From Hyphomicrobiales bacterium (GTDB taxonomy: Bacteria > Pseudomonadota > Alphaproteobacteria > Rhizobiales > Rhizobiaceae), in NCBI GenBank assembly GCA_002401155.1, contig NVSG01000001.1:643272-707271 (forward strand): a DNA stretch of 64,000 bases. Direction: 5' to 3'. The notes beneath the pieces are model-generated. The model was not told where the DNA came from and did not search any database. It worked only from the letters and a program-made list of their open reading frames with translations. This document shows positions 55,396 to 64,000 of the stretch, one piece after another. Each line of letters starts with the position of its first letter. Position 1 is the first letter of the stretch. Made by a program: the position numbers and the translations under genes.

Positions 55396-56038
55396 ACTTG
55401 TTGGGCGGAAACATTATCCCGCCCAATGAAGGGAAATCAGCGTACCGCGCAGCTCTCTGCTCTGCGGTTTCATCCGGTTCAGCGCCTGCTGCCAGAAGTT
55501 TTCCCTTGGGCACAATATAAGATGATATCGTGCAGTCGGGTTCCTCACGCCAATTCAGATTGAAAGCTGCACGTTTCGGGAAAAAATACATTTGTGAATA
55601 AGGCAGATGGTCATGTATCCACCAAGCCAAATCCCGCCAGTCGCGTCCCACTTCATATTGATCGGCAAACCACGGAATAACGATGCTCGAACACGCGCCC
55701 ATCCTACCTTTGGCATCGCGCATATCCCATATATGAGCAGCATAATTTGATTGATTGGATGCGCACTTCAAATTATTTTCATTACCAAACTGATTGACCG
55801 CTTTTGAGCGGTATGCGGAACGGATGATAACATTTCCGAAAGTTTCAAACAGCGGATCAAGAAGTTCCTGACAAAGTTTTTTTCCTGCCGCAATTGCCAG
55901 ATCTGGATCATCAGGAATATTGGGAATTGAATAGAAATTCCCAATCTCGGAATAAAGAAAATCACGCATAAAAAAGTGCCGCGATAAACGAACCTGTCCC
56001 AATTTTTCAAGCGCCGCGACACTCCCGATTTTCATCAT
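55388..56038 (-). CDS. M15-peptidase-like hypothetical protein
   Basis: A 216-residue protein without a signal peptide. A core resembling the D,D-peptidase/M15 (VanY-like) fold is visible: LDPLFETFGNVIIRSAYRSKAVN (residues 60-83), then NYAAHIWDMRDA (about 98-109) where the M15 metal site SxHxxGxAxD would be, and a late WWIHDHLPYSQMYFF. Only the first His and an Asp align well, so metal binding is unsure. The family is seen in databases as hypothetical. It lies between idnD (8-bp tail overlap) and the CoA-transferase gene; no lysis or phage genes are adjacent. Confidence 0.6.
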   Translation of the reverse strand: MMKIGSVAALEKLGQVRLSRHFFMRDFLYSEIGNFYSIPNIPDDPDLAIAAGKKLCQELLDPLFETFGNVIIRSAYRSKAVNQFGNENNLKCASNQSNYAAHIWDMRDAKGRMGACSSIVIPWFADQYEVGRDWRDLAWWIHDHLPYSQMYFFPKRAAFNLNWREEPDCTISSYIVPKGKLLAAGAEPDETAEQRAARYADFPSLGGIMFPPNKFR

Positions 56039-56051
56039 ATCAAACTCTCTT

Positions 56052-57245
56052 TTATTTCATCGAGGCAACAATTCCGTCTTTGATCAAAGCCTGAATTTCT
56101 TCTTCGCTAAGCCCCGCCTCAGTCAGAATTTCCACACTCTGTTCGCCAAGGCCCGGAGCATGACTGCGATAGGAGGTCGGCGTTTTGGAAAACCGTGGTG
56201 CAGGTTGCGTCTGGCGCAATTTACCTGCAACGGGATGGTCGCGCTCAATGATGGTTTCATTGGCAATGATTTGCGGATGACGAATAACTTCGCGGCGGGT
56301 AAGCACCGGAGCGCACGGCACATCATCCGCTTCAAGCCGCGCAAGCCAGTCAGCGGTGGTCCGCGTTTTCAATACCTCTTGAGTGAGTTGCAACCGCTCA
56401 TCGATATTCTCGCCGCGCAAAGCAGCAGTGGCAAAACGCGCATCACTCTGCCATTCAGGTTTTTCAAATGCCCCGCAAATACCAGCCCATTCCTTATTCG
56501 ATTGCACCGCAACTGAAATATAGCCATCACTGGTTTCATAAACCAAATCAATAAAACTTTGCGCCGTTTCGCGCTGCAATTCATCGCCGACAAATGTATG
56601 CCCGCCCATATCCGAGCCCCACAGGAACGAAACCAAGGTATCCAGCATGGAAAGTCGAATATGCTGCCCCTCGCCCGTGCGTTCCCGGTGGAAAAGCGCG
56701 GCGCTGATCGCCTGCGAAGCCGCATAGCCCGTTAGTTTGTCCGGCAATATCGTTCGCACCAACCTGGGCCGTTGTTCATCTGAGCCTGCCTGAACAGTAG
56801 TAAGGCCGGACAGCGCTTGCACCAACGGATCATAAACCGGCTTTTGAGCATAGGGCCCACTCTCGCCAAACCCGCTAATCGATACATAAATAATGGAGGG
56901 CGCAACCGCCCGAATGGCATCTTCACCAACCCCGATACGATCTGCAACACCGGGCCGAAAGTTTTGAACGAAAACATCCCCGTCTCGCGCCAATCGCAAC
57001 AATGCCTCCACCCCGCGCGGCGATTTCAAATTCAACGTCACCGAGCGCTTGTTACGATTATTATTGACGAAGGAAGCGGAAAAACCATTCCTGCTGGTAG
57101 AAACACCGCGCGTATGATCGCCGCCTTTGGGGTTCTCAACTTTAATGACATCGGCACCTTGATCAGCCAAAATCATTGTCGTCGACGGGCCAGAAATCAT
57201 CGATGTCAGATCGATAACTCGAATACCATCAAAAGGACCGCTCAT
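56052..57245 (-). CDS. Family III CoA-transferase (CaiB/BaiF)
   Basis: A 397-residue family III CoA-transferase. GIRVIDLTSMISGPSTTMILADQGADVIKVENP at the N-terminus and YDPLVQALSGL with the catalytic Asp (about residue 140) are the hallmarks. It moves CoA between acyl-CoA and a free acid, e.g. formyl-, succinyl- or carnitinyl-type substrates. It is alone, without a partner enzyme, so the substrate is unknown. The ORF ends 13 bp from the start of the M15-like gene. Confidence 0.92.
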   Translation of the reverse strand: MSGPFDGIRVIDLTSMISGPSTTMILADQGADVIKVENPKGGDHTRGVSTSRNGFSASFVNNNRNKRSVTLNLKSPRGVEALLRLARDGDVFVQNFRPGVADRIGVGEDAIRAVAPSIIYVSISGFGESGPYAQKPVYDPLVQALSGLTTVQAGSDEQRPRLVRTILPDKLTGYAASQAISAALFHRERTGEGQHIRLSMLDTLVSFLWGSDMGGHTFVGDELQRETAQSFIDLVYETSDGYISVAVQSNKEWAGICGAFEKPEWQSDARFATAALRGENIDERLQLTQEVLKTRTTADWLARLEADDVPCAPVLTRREVIRHPQIIANETIIERDHPVAGKLRQTQPAPRFSKTPTSYRSHAPGLGEQSVEILTEAGLSEEEIQALIKDGIVASMK

Positions 57246-57433
57246 AACGCTTGCTCTGAAAATATCATATCTTCACATTCAAGTTTTGGCTATCTGGCAA
57301 ATTTTAGCCATCTGGATTTACCTATACAGATAGGCCTTGAATGAATTTCAGTTCAAGGAAAAATTGTGCGTACCATCATTATTTAAAATCGGGCCTCCAC
57401 TCAATAATTGTTGGTGTTCCTTTGATCCTATGG

Positions 57434-57477
57434 CGAAAAAATGCCTGGGTTTTGATCCTAGAATTGTTCCCAGGCAT
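57434..57477 (-). terminator. Intrinsic terminator overlapping the chemoreceptor stop codon
   Basis: A 9-bp stem ATGCCTGGG/CCCAGGCAT with an 19-base loop containing the TAG of the chemoreceptor gene (57458-57460), followed on the minus strand by TTTTTTC. Its first arm is the last codons of the gene. Confidence 0.8.
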
Positions 57478-59302
57478 CTTCATTAACCGCTGCATTACCG
57501 TCGAAAGCGTGTGCCACTTTTTGTGTGAGCTCATGCACAGGAGAGGGGTTTCTTTTGCTTTGTACGTTTGGCGTTATCTTCTGCACCCTTTGGGGTGGAG
57601 CCACGTATACCTCAGCCGTTAGTACTGTTTCTTCCACAAGCTCATCTTCCTGATGGTTTTCGATTTTGGCGCTACCTGTAACCTCAAACACGTTCAACAT
57701 ATTGTTGATGTTCGAAACTTCCTGAGACAGGATCACACTTGCTGAATTCGTATTCTCAACCATCGAAACATTTTTCTGGGTGCGTTCATCAATCTCGTTG
57801 ATGGCCACATTAATTTCCTGCAATCCGCTCGCCTGTTCCCGCGATGCATTAACGATCGAATTCACATGCTCGCTAACCAATTGAATATCAGAACCGATGG
57901 TCTCAAGAGCCCTACCTGTCTCATTGACCAATCTCACGCCTTCTTTCACCTGTTCGCCCGAAGTCATAATGAGACCCTTGATCTCTTTCGCGGCATTGGT
58001 GGACCGCTGGGCAAGTTCGCGAACCTCTTGTGCAACCACCGCAAAGCCCCTGCCCGCATCCCCGGCACGTGCCGCTTCAACACCAGCATTCAGAGCAAGA
58101 AGATTGGTTTGAAACGAAATTTCATCAATCACGCCGATAATTTTTTCGATTTCCGTAGAGGATTTTTCAATCAGGCTCATCGCCTCCACCGCGTCTCCTA
58201 CAACTTTGCCCGAGTGTTCGGCGCTGGAAATGGTTTTTTCAACAACCCGGCCAGCTTCTTCTGCGTTCAAAGCGGAAGTCTTTACCGTGGAAGTAATCTC
58301 TTCAATCGCCGAAGCAGTTTCTTCAACCGAGGCTGCCTGCATTTCAGTTCGACTGGAAAGGTCTTCCGAGGAAGACCGAATGCCTCCCGATGCAGATCTC
58401 AACAAGGTCGATGTATGGCGTAACCTTCCAATGATATCAGAAAAATGGTCCGCAACACTGTTGGTATCATCTTTAAGTCTGGCAAATGCCCCTTGAAAGT
58501 CACCTTCTACGCGCCGGGTTAAATCAGCCTCAGCCATAGCCGAAAGAACGTCACCAGTTTGCTTGATTCCCATGTCCACCGTCTCAACCAACTGATTGAC
58601 GGACGTTGCCACCTGCATCAAACCAGCATCCGAAAAATCTTCCGGAACACGTTTGGATAAATCACCAGCAATAGCATGTTTAGCAACATCCCCAACGCTG
58701 CTCGTAAGTCTGGAAATTGGATTGGAAACAATAATCTTCAACAATACGGAAAGCACCAATAATGAAACCAGCGCAATTCCCATAGTGAACATGGCAGTTT
58801 CTATAGCACTGTCTATGGCCACTTCGGTGTTGGTTGTTTGATCCCACCCCATCACAAGCGCCCCAACAATTCTCTGATCCTTGCCAAAGACTGCAGGCAC
58901 CGCCACCAAATCAATTGAGCCCACTTGCAGAGTTAAATATTGCTCGCCAGAGGTGATCGCCTTCTGCCCCAATTTGCTTGCCAGCTCCGGCAAATTATCA
59001 AACAGGGAATTCTCCGCAATGGTAGTACCATCCAATCTTACCGCTGCTCCATAGGCGAAATGAAAATTAGAATCTTCAGCAAACTCTTCAAAAGATTTCA
59101 CCATACGATCAGTACGTTTAAAATAAATATTGCCAGCAAACTGTTTGGTTAGCAGTTGAGCAATCTCTTCATTTGACTGGCGACTGGCAAATTTCATATT
59201 TTCCAAAGCTGAATACGAACTGATCGCAACGATGGAAACAGAGATCAAGCTGACAGCCAATATCACGAGTGACATGAGTTTAAAATTGATGGAGCATTTC
59301 AT
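57458..59302 (-). CDS. Methyl-accepting chemotaxis protein
   Basis: A 614-residue receptor. TM1 about 8-32, a periplasmic domain about 35-165, TM2 about 170-193, HAMP region(s) about 195-300, and the signalling hairpin with the invariant tip [21 protein letters not shown]. The C-terminus ends AWEQF, resembling the xWxxF tethering pentapeptide used by CheR and CheB, at the end of a flexible linker. It senses a ligand in the periplasm and controls CheA. The periplasmic domain looks like a Cache-type sensor. The gene starts 66 bp after the end of the stand-alone sensor gene upstream. Confidence 0.9.
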   Translation of the reverse strand: MKCSINFKLMSLVILAVSLISVSIVAISSYSALENMKFASRQSNEEIAQLLTKQFAGNIYFKRTDRMVKSFEEFAEDSNFHFAYGAAVRLDGTTIAENSLFDNLPELASKLGQKAITSGEQYLTLQVGSIDLVAVPAVFGKDQRIVGALVMGWDQTTNTEVAIDSAIETAMFTMGIALVSLLVLSVLLKIIVSNPISRLTSSVGDVAKHAIAGDLSKRVPEDFSDAGLMQVATSVNQLVETVDMGIKQTGDVLSAMAEADLTRRVEGDFQGAFARLKDDTNSVADHFSDIIGRLRHTSTLLRSASGGIRSSSEDLSSRTEMQAASVEETASAIEEITSTVKTSALNAEEAGRVVEKTISSAEHSGKVVGDAVEAMSLIEKSSTEIEKIIGVIDEISFQTNLLALNAGVEAARAGDAGRGFAVVAQEVRELAQRSTNAAKEIKGLIMTSGEQVKEGVRLVNETGRALETIGSDIQLVSEHVNSIVNASREQASGLQEINVAINEIDERTQKNVSMVENTNSASVILSQEVSNINNMLNVFEVTGSAKIENHQEDELVEETVLTAEVYVAPPQRVQKITPNVQSKRNPSPVHELTQKVAHAFDGNAAVNEDAWEQF

Positions 59303-59368
59303 AGTGTTTAAGTCCGTAGATTTGTAACTGCCATCGAAATGGCGTGGGTTTGCGGGTTTATTGGTTTG

Positions 59369-59950
59369 CTACAGCATCTGCACATCGACGCCAAAAGTGA
59401 TAGCGCCGATCGGTTTGCCCCAATTGTCCACAATCGGAATGCTGATGTGGCTCTGGAGAATTTGTGTTGATTCATCCACATGCATATGGCCAATGGCGAT
59501 GGAGTTGGTCCCCGCCTTATAGGATTTTATCCAATGCTCTTCATCGCCTTGCCAATAATCTGACGTGATTGCGCTTTGAGCAACATTGATCCCCCTTTTG
59601 TCCATAATGAAAATTTCGGTAAACAGTCCACGGCTTTCACTTTGAACTTTTTTCAAATACCGGGAGACATCTGTCGATAAGAGAGACTCGATCAAAGGTT
59701 GGTCACCCGCACCGATCTCTTCTCGCCATTGGCGATCCATAGAATCGATTTGAGCCTGTTTATATGATTTGGATTTTTTATTGTGTTCAATGACCGCATC
59801 AATCAGCAAATCATTTTGAGCGATTTTATATATCTGACCGATTGCCAGTTCCTTCAACGCAGGATGGAACTCGTCGTCATCTGCAATTGTAGTAGATGGG
59901 GCTGCGAATAATATCGAGGCAGCCAATAACAGCACGGTAGTGGGCTTCAT
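59369..59950 (-). CDS. Stand-alone periplasmic PDC/Cache sensor protein
   Basis: A 193-residue exported protein. Signal peptide about 1-23 (ends TTIAD|DD). The rest is an alpha/beta PDC/Cache-like domain; blocks FTEIFIMDKRGINVAQS, TSDYWQGDEEHWIKSYKAG and SIPIVDNWGKPIGAITFGVDV are typical of the sensor half of chemoreceptors and histidine kinases, but no transmembrane or signalling domain follows. Being 66 bp ahead of the chemoreceptor, it is probably a diffusible periplasmic ligand-binding partner. Ligand unknown. Confidence 0.82.
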   Translation of the reverse strand: MKPTTVLLLAASILFAAPSTTIADDDEFHPALKELAIGQIYKIAQNDLLIDAVIEHNKKSKSYKQAQIDSMDRQWREEIGAGDQPLIESLLSTDVSRYLKKVQSESRGLFTEIFIMDKRGINVAQSAITSDYWQGDEEHWIKSYKAGTNSIAIGHMHVDESTQILQSHISIPIVDNWGKPIGAITFGVDVQML

Positions 59951-60156
59951 AATGCTTTCCTACGCACTACCCCACAATCATCAGATCAAACTCTGGCAGG
60001 TAGCACGAAAATTGGGCTGGAACATTCGGATTACACCGTTACGTCAACATGCATCATGCGGAAGTGTTAGGCTCCCTGTTGACTGGTATTTACTATAGGT
60101 GGAGCATGATTAACGTTACGTAAACGATGTATTTTAAATATAAAATTACTGTTTAC

Positions 60157-60930
60157 TCAACCCACACGGCGCCTTTGGACACTTGCTTCCAATAATTGCT
60201 GGGTGTAGGGGTGATTTGCTTTCAAGGAGCGCATGTCCTTTACGTCAAGCAGCTCAACAATCTCGCCCTGGTTCATCACAGCAATCTCACTGCACATGTG
60301 CCCGACCACCGCCAGATCGTGAGAAACCATGAGATAGGTCAACGAGCGTTCGGCTTGCAAATCCGTCAGCAGATTCAATATCTCGGCTTGCACCGAAACA
60401 TCCAGCGCCGAGGTCGGCTCATCCAGCAATAATATCTCAGGTTCAATCACCAAAGCCCGCGCAATCGCCACCCGTTGGCGTTGCCCACCAGAAAGTTGAT
60501 GCGGATAGCGAAAGCGAAAACTCTGGCTCAATCCCACATCATCGAGAATTTTTACAATGCGCTTATCCGGATCAGGAAAACTGTGTAGGTGAAGCGATTC
60601 AGATAAAACATGATCGATTGTCTGGCGCGGATGCAACGAAGCATAGGGGTCTTGAAACACCATCTGAACTTTTGAATAAAAATTACTGGTTCTCGTCTCT
60701 CCCAGAACCTCGCCAAGAACCGTAATCTTGCCGGACCAGTCTGGCGCCAATCCAGTGATGGCACGCAGCACGGTAGATTTACCCGAACCAGATTCACCCA
60801 CCAGCCCAAAGCTGCCGCCTTTTTTCACGCTGAGCGATGCATCAATCACCGCGTCAACGCGGGTATCCCCTTCGCCGAACCAAACACAGACATTTTCCAG
60901 TTCAAGTTCAATTCCCGCCCCTTTGGTCAT
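60157..60930 (-). CDS. Peptide ABC transporter ATP-binding protein (OppF type)
   Basis: A 257-residue ABC ATPase. Walker A GESGSGKSTVL, signature LSGGQRQRVAIARAL, Walker B ILLLDEPTSALD and the conserved VSHDLAVVGHMCS. It is the second ATPase of an Opp/Dpp-type importer. It starts at ATG 60930, which overlaps the OppD-type stop (TGATG); a GTG one codon upstream is also possible. It is the last gene of the operon. No oligopeptide C-terminal extension is present, making it shorter than E. coli OppF. Confidence 0.9.
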   Translation of the reverse strand: MTKGAGIELELENVCVWFGEGDTRVDAVIDASLSVKKGGSFGLVGESGSGKSTVLRAITGLAPDWSGKITVLGEVLGETRTSNFYSKVQMVFQDPYASLHPRQTIDHVLSESLHLHSFPDPDKRIVKILDDVGLSQSFRFRYPHQLSGGQRQRVAIARALVIEPEILLLDEPTSALDVSVQAEILNLLTDLQAERSLTYLMVSHDLAVVGHMCSEIAVMNQGEIVELLDVKDMRSLKANHPYTQQLLEASVQRRRVG

Positions 60931-61802
60931 CACGCTTGCTCCACATCGACAATACCGCTGATACTAGGCGCGGTGCGCCATGCTTCATCGCGTTGCAAAA
61001 TTTCCAACCGATCAACCCGGCGTTCGAGTTGCGGCATAGATTTGAGCAAGCCTTGCGTATAGGGGTGTTTTGCCTCGCTAAGTTTATCGGCACGGCAGGT
61101 CTCAACAATCCGGCCCGCATACATGATCAGCACCCGGTCACAAAAGGCAGAAACCACATTGAGATCGTGGCTAATAAAAATCAGTCCCATACCACGCTCA
61201 CGCACCAACTTATCCATGATCTCCAGCACTTCCTTTTGCACCGTCACATCAAGTGCGGAAGTGGGTTCATCAGCAATCAGAATTTGCGGATCAGGAATGA
61301 GCATCATGGCAATCATAATGCGTTGCCCCATACCGCCGGACATTTCATGTGGGTAGGCCTTAAAGACGCGTTCCGGGTCGCGGATCAGTACCGCTTCCAG
61401 CATTTCAATGGTCTTCTTGACAGCTTCCTTGCGGCTAACTCTGGCATGCAATTGATAGGCTTCGCAAATTTGATCGCCAATGCGCATGACCGGGTTGAGC
61501 GAGAATTTTGGGTCCTGCATAACCATGGAAATTTTATGCCCGCGAACACCGCGCATTTCTCTTTCGGAGAGCTTGAGCAAGTCTTGCCCTTCCAGCTTGA
61601 TGTAATCGGCAGTCAGAATTCCCGGCTTTTTAATCAGGCGCAATATGGCCCTGCCGGTTATCGATTTACCGGAACCGGATTCTCCCACAATGCCAAGCCG
61701 CTCTTTGCCCAACGAGAAAGAAATATTACGCACCGCCTCCACCACACCGTTGCGGGTGGGAAAATTCACACTAAGGTTTTTAACTTCAAGCAAATGGGTC
61801 AT
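60930..61802 (-). CDS. Peptide ABC transporter ATP-binding protein (OppD type)
   Basis: A 290-residue ABC ATPase. Walker A GESGSGKSITGRA, signature MSGGMGQRIMIAMML, Walker B ILIADEPTSALD; SHDLNVVSAFCDR and the YAGRIVETC block are typical of OppD/DppD. Its ATG overlaps the OppC-type stop as TAAATG-like contact (stop at 61803). With the OppF-type ATPase it powers uptake through the two permeases encoded upstream. Confidence 0.9.
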   Translation of the reverse strand: MTHLLEVKNLSVNFPTRNGVVEAVRNISFSLGKERLGIVGESGSGKSITGRAILRLIKKPGILTADYIKLEGQDLLKLSEREMRGVRGHKISMVMQDPKFSLNPVMRIGDQICEAYQLHARVSRKEAVKKTIEMLEAVLIRDPERVFKAYPHEMSGGMGQRIMIAMMLIPDPQILIADEPTSALDVTVQKEVLEIMDKLVRERGMGLIFISHDLNVVSAFCDRVLIMYAGRIVETCRADKLSEAKHPYTQGLLKSMPQLERRVDRLEILQRDEAWRTAPSISGIVDVEQA

Positions 61803-62735
61803 TTATTTATTTTTCTTTGGATCAAGCACATCACGAAGACCATCGCCCAACAGGTTGAAGGCAAGGGACACGGTGAAGATCGCCAGACCCGGCATGGTAA
61901 CAACCCACCAATGATCGAGAATGAATTTGCGCCCTGCTGAAATCATTGCCCCCCATTCAGGCGATGGTGGCTGAGCGCCAAGACCAAGGAAACCAAGGCC
62001 AGCTGCCGTCAAAATGATCCCGGCCATATCAAGCGTCACCCGAATAACCAGCGATGAAATACATAGCGGCCAGATGTGGCGCGTAATAATCCGCATGGCA
62101 CCGGCACCCTGCAATTTAATCGCATGAATAAAATCGGCATTGCGGATAGTTAGCGTCTCGGCCCGTGCAATTCGGGCATAAGGCGGCCATGCGGTGAGCA
62201 CAATTGCCAGCACCGCATTTTCAATTCCCGCGCCCAGCGCAGAAACAAAAGCCAACGCCAGAACCAGTCGAGGAAACGCCAGAAAAATATCGGTGATGCG
62301 CATCAAAACCACATCGACCCAGCCACCAAGATAACCAGCTGCTGTTCCCACAAACAGGCCGACGATAGGGGCCATCAATGCCACCAACCCCACAATATAA
62401 AGCGTTATGCGCGAGCCATACATTAGACGGCTTAAAATATCACGACCGAGGGAATCCGAACCAAAGATATAACCACCCTCACCCGGCGGCAATAGGCGAG
62501 CGGCAAGATCTTGCTCAAACGGATCAGCCGGAGCCAACCACGGTGCAAACGCTGCAATAAACAATAATGCCGCCAATATAGCCAAACCAAACATCGCCAT
62601 CGGATTGGATTTCAGTGTCAACCATGCACGATAATAGGACGATAATTTCGCCTGCCTGCGCGATGTGGGCGCGTCACTGACCAACCAGTCATGCAGGCTT
62701 TGTTTTGTCTCGGGGCTCGTATTTAATTCACTCAT
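61803..62735 (-). CDS. Peptide ABC transporter permease (OppC/DppC type)
   Basis: A 310-residue inner-membrane permease with a cytoplasmic N-terminus and about six helices. The EAA-like loop GAGAMRIITRHIWPL and blocks DSLGRDILSRLMYGSRITL and GFLGLGAQPPSPEWGAM are typical of the DppC/OppC group. It overlaps the OppB-type gene by 4 bp (ATGA). Confidence 0.92.
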   Translation of the reverse strand: MSELNTSPETKQSLHDWLVSDAPTSRRQAKLSSYYRAWLTLKSNPMAMFGLAILAALLFIAAFAPWLAPADPFEQDLAARLLPPGEGGYIFGSDSLGRDILSRLMYGSRITLYIVGLVALMAPIVGLFVGTAAGYLGGWVDVVLMRITDIFLAFPRLVLALAFVSALGAGIENAVLAIVLTAWPPYARIARAETLTIRNADFIHAIKLQGAGAMRIITRHIWPLCISSLVIRVTLDMAGIILTAAGLGFLGLGAQPPSPEWGAMISAGRKFILDHWWVVTMPGLAIFTVSLAFNLLGDGLRDVLDPKKNK

Positions 62736-63817
62736 TTGGCCCTCGGATCAAATACTTTGTAAAGCAGGTCGGCGAAAATATTGAGACTGACAAATACCAG
62801 CCCCACAACCATCGTGCCGCCCAGCACCGCATTCATATCGGCGGATAATAATGCGGTGGTGATGTAAGACCCGATACCGGGCCACGAAAAGATGGTTTCC
62901 GTCAAAACGGAGCCTTCAAGCAATCCTGCATAGGAAAGCGCAATCACCGTTATCAACGGCACTTTCACATTGCCCAGTGCATGACGCCAGACTACGGAGG
63001 TTTCAGAAAGCCCCTTCACCCTCGCCGTAACGATATATTCCTGATCGAGTTGCTCCAGCATGAAACTGCGAGTCATGCGCGAAATATAGGCCAGCGAATA
63101 ATACGCCAACAATCCCGCCGGAAGAATGATATGAGAAACCGCATTCCAAAAAATAGTCATATCGCCAGCAAGCAGACTATCAATAAGGATCATCCCCGTC
63201 ACAGAAGGTACAATATCCACGTAGAAAATATCGAGACGGCCCGGCCCAGCAACCCAATCGAGCTTGCCGTAAAGCACCATCAGCCCGATCATACCAATCC
63301 AGAAAACCGGCATGGAATAACCGATCAACGCAATGACACGAGCAATATGATCAACCCACGTACCTTGCCGAACTGCGGCAATCACACCAAGCGGCACCCC
63401 GAGAACAATACCGATAATAATACCAACGGTTGCCAGCTCCATTGTTGCCGGGAAGACACGGATCAAATCCTGCGATACAGGACGTGCGGTCAGCAATGAC
63501 TCGCCGAAATTACCATGCATCACATCCCAGAGAAAAATGAAAAATTGCGTAATGACAGGCTTATCCAGCCCCAGATCACGATACGCCTGTTGGTAAGTTT
63601 CATTGCTGGCAGCTTCGCCAACAATAGAAAGCACCGGATCAATCGGCATCACCCGGCCAATGATAAAAGTAACACATAACAGGCCAACCATCGTGATCAG
63701 CACTGTAAAAGTGGTCTTTACAAAACCGATAACCCAAGGGGAAATCGATTTCAGTAAATTCTGAGAGGAAGACGGCGCAAGCCGTCTTCCTCCATTATTT
63801 TTAGTGGTCAAAGCCAC
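62732..63817 (-). CDS. Peptide ABC transporter permease (OppB/DppB type)
   Basis: A 361-residue inner-membrane permease. RPVSQDLIRVFPATMELATV, YSMPVFWIGMIGLMVLYG and the EAA loop VVWRHALGNVKVPLITV are typical of OppB/DppB. It begins with a GTG (63817) with GAAGGGG upstream. A cytoplasmic extension of about 30 residues precedes TM1. It lies 18 bp after the binding-protein gene. Confidence 0.92.
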   Translation of the reverse strand: MALTTKNNGGRRLAPSSSQNLLKSISPWVIGFVKTTFTVLITMVGLLCVTFIIGRVMPIDPVLSIVGEAASNETYQQAYRDLGLDKPVITQFFIFLWDVMHGNFGESLLTARPVSQDLIRVFPATMELATVGIIIGIVLGVPLGVIAAVRQGTWVDHIARVIALIGYSMPVFWIGMIGLMVLYGKLDWVAGPGRLDIFYVDIVPSVTGMILIDSLLAGDMTIFWNAVSHIILPAGLLAYYSLAYISRMTRSFMLEQLDQEYIVTARVKGLSETSVVWRHALGNVKVPLITVIALSYAGLLEGSVLTETIFSWPGIGSYITTALLSADMNAVLGGTMVVGLVFVSLNIFADLLYKVFDPRAK

Positions 63818-63835
63818 GCCCCTTCAACTACTGGT

Positions 63836-64000
63836 CTATTTAGTAATCGGCCAGTAGGATACTGCGGTGATAGCACCGCCGACATTTAGGTGTTTGATAT
63901 TGGCACGAATACCAGTCTGTTCGATTTTCTGGAACATGATTGCAAACGGTGCACGTTTTTGATGGTCGCGCTGAATGGCTTCATACATGGCCGCACGTTT
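63836..64000 (-). CDS. Peptide ABC transporter substrate-binding protein, partial
   Basis: The last 54 codons and stop of a gene whose 5' part is beyond the right edge. The translation KRAAMYEAIQRDHQKRAPF, then IMFQKIEQTGIRANI and a final AVSYWPITK, is the C-terminus typical of extracellular solute-binding family 5 proteins (OppA/DppA). It is followed directly by the OppB-type gene. The ligand (peptides, or other compounds such as opines or glutathione) cannot be decided. Confidence 0.8.
   Translation of the reverse strand, partial: KRAAMYEAIQRDHQKRAPFAIMFQKIEQTGIRANIKHLNVGGAITAVSYWPITK

Noticed and set aside
55401..55426. A hairpin (TTGGGCGG/CCGCCCAA) just after idnD
   Set aside because: No U-tract on either strand and inside the 3' end of the convergent gene, so not called a terminator.
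60837..61940. A 367-codon plus-strand frame opposite the peptide-transporter ATPase genes
   Set aside because: Antisense shadow of two well-supported ABC ATPases; histidine- and asparagine-rich translation with no domain.

Overview
The window looks like a piece of a marine or coastal alphaproteobacterial chromosome, most likely from the Hyphomicrobiales (Rhizobiales) or a close relative. This rests on gene style and not on a marker gene: an FMN-riboswitch-controlled RibN transporter, a ZnuC with a histidine-rich tail, TRAP transporters, oxidative sugar-acid enzymes, an LigM-type O-demethylase, and moderate GC with AT-rich promoters. No rRNA, tRNA, CRISPR array, prophage or intact insertion sequence was seen.

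Layout. 1-3407: end of a glycerate kinase gene and a zinc ABC transporter (znuB, znuC, divergent znuA) with a tandem 22-bp operator. 3410-6350: quinone oxidoreductase, rpe, cysQ and a small hypothetical gene. 6398-10120: a repeat element, a Wzz/ExoP-like protein with a decayed kinase domain, and a divergent O-antigen-ligase/polymerase-type membrane protein. 10133-18296: a TRAP transporter with unusually large membrane subunits, followed by 2,5-dioxovalerate dehydrogenase and a FAH-family keto-deoxy-sugar-acid dehydratase, i.e. the last steps of a Weimberg-type pentose route. 18377-23076: DMT permease, SDR, FMN riboswitch plus ribN, and a TetR regulator divergent from a sterol-desaturase-family hydroxylase with a 32-bp palindrome between them. 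23073-27672: a gallate/4-oxalomesaconate operon (galD, galC, galB and a type I extradiol dioxygenase), a divergent GlcG-like gene and a BFD-like ferredoxin. 27844-42924: a one-directional block encoding alpha-2-macroglobulin, PBP1C, a secreted SH3-caspase, an OmpA-like protein, a ferric-reductase/NOX-like flavocytochrome and a four-haem c-type cytochrome with a DUF4384 tail. 43220-48510: beta-mannosidase, a second copy of the repeat, a UPF0303 protein, a PhnA-like protein and ligM. 48625-51060: a TIGR02466-like oxygenase, a decayed YdhR-family pseudogene, rlmF (possibly acquired) and an orphan terminator. 51139-57245: L-fucose/L-rhamnose-type aldose dehydrogenase and lactonase, GNAT, idnO/idnD, an M15-like hypothetical and a family III CoA-transferase. 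57458-64000: a chemoreceptor with a stand-alone periplasmic sensor gene, then an oligopeptide-type ABC transporter whose binding-protein gene runs off the right edge.

How the parts fit. Much of the window is catabolic: methoxylated aromatics (LigM to gallate, then ring opening and GalD/GalB/GalC to pyruvate and oxaloacetate), algal or plant sugars (beta-mannosidase, L-fucose-type oxidation, L-idonate, pentonate) and peptides with chemotaxis. The part that fits no textbook pathway is the caspase/cytochrome/flavocytochrome/OmpA block beside the alpha-2-macroglobulin and PBP1C pair. It looks like a secreted, redox-linked envelope module and is the best candidate here for an undescribed system.
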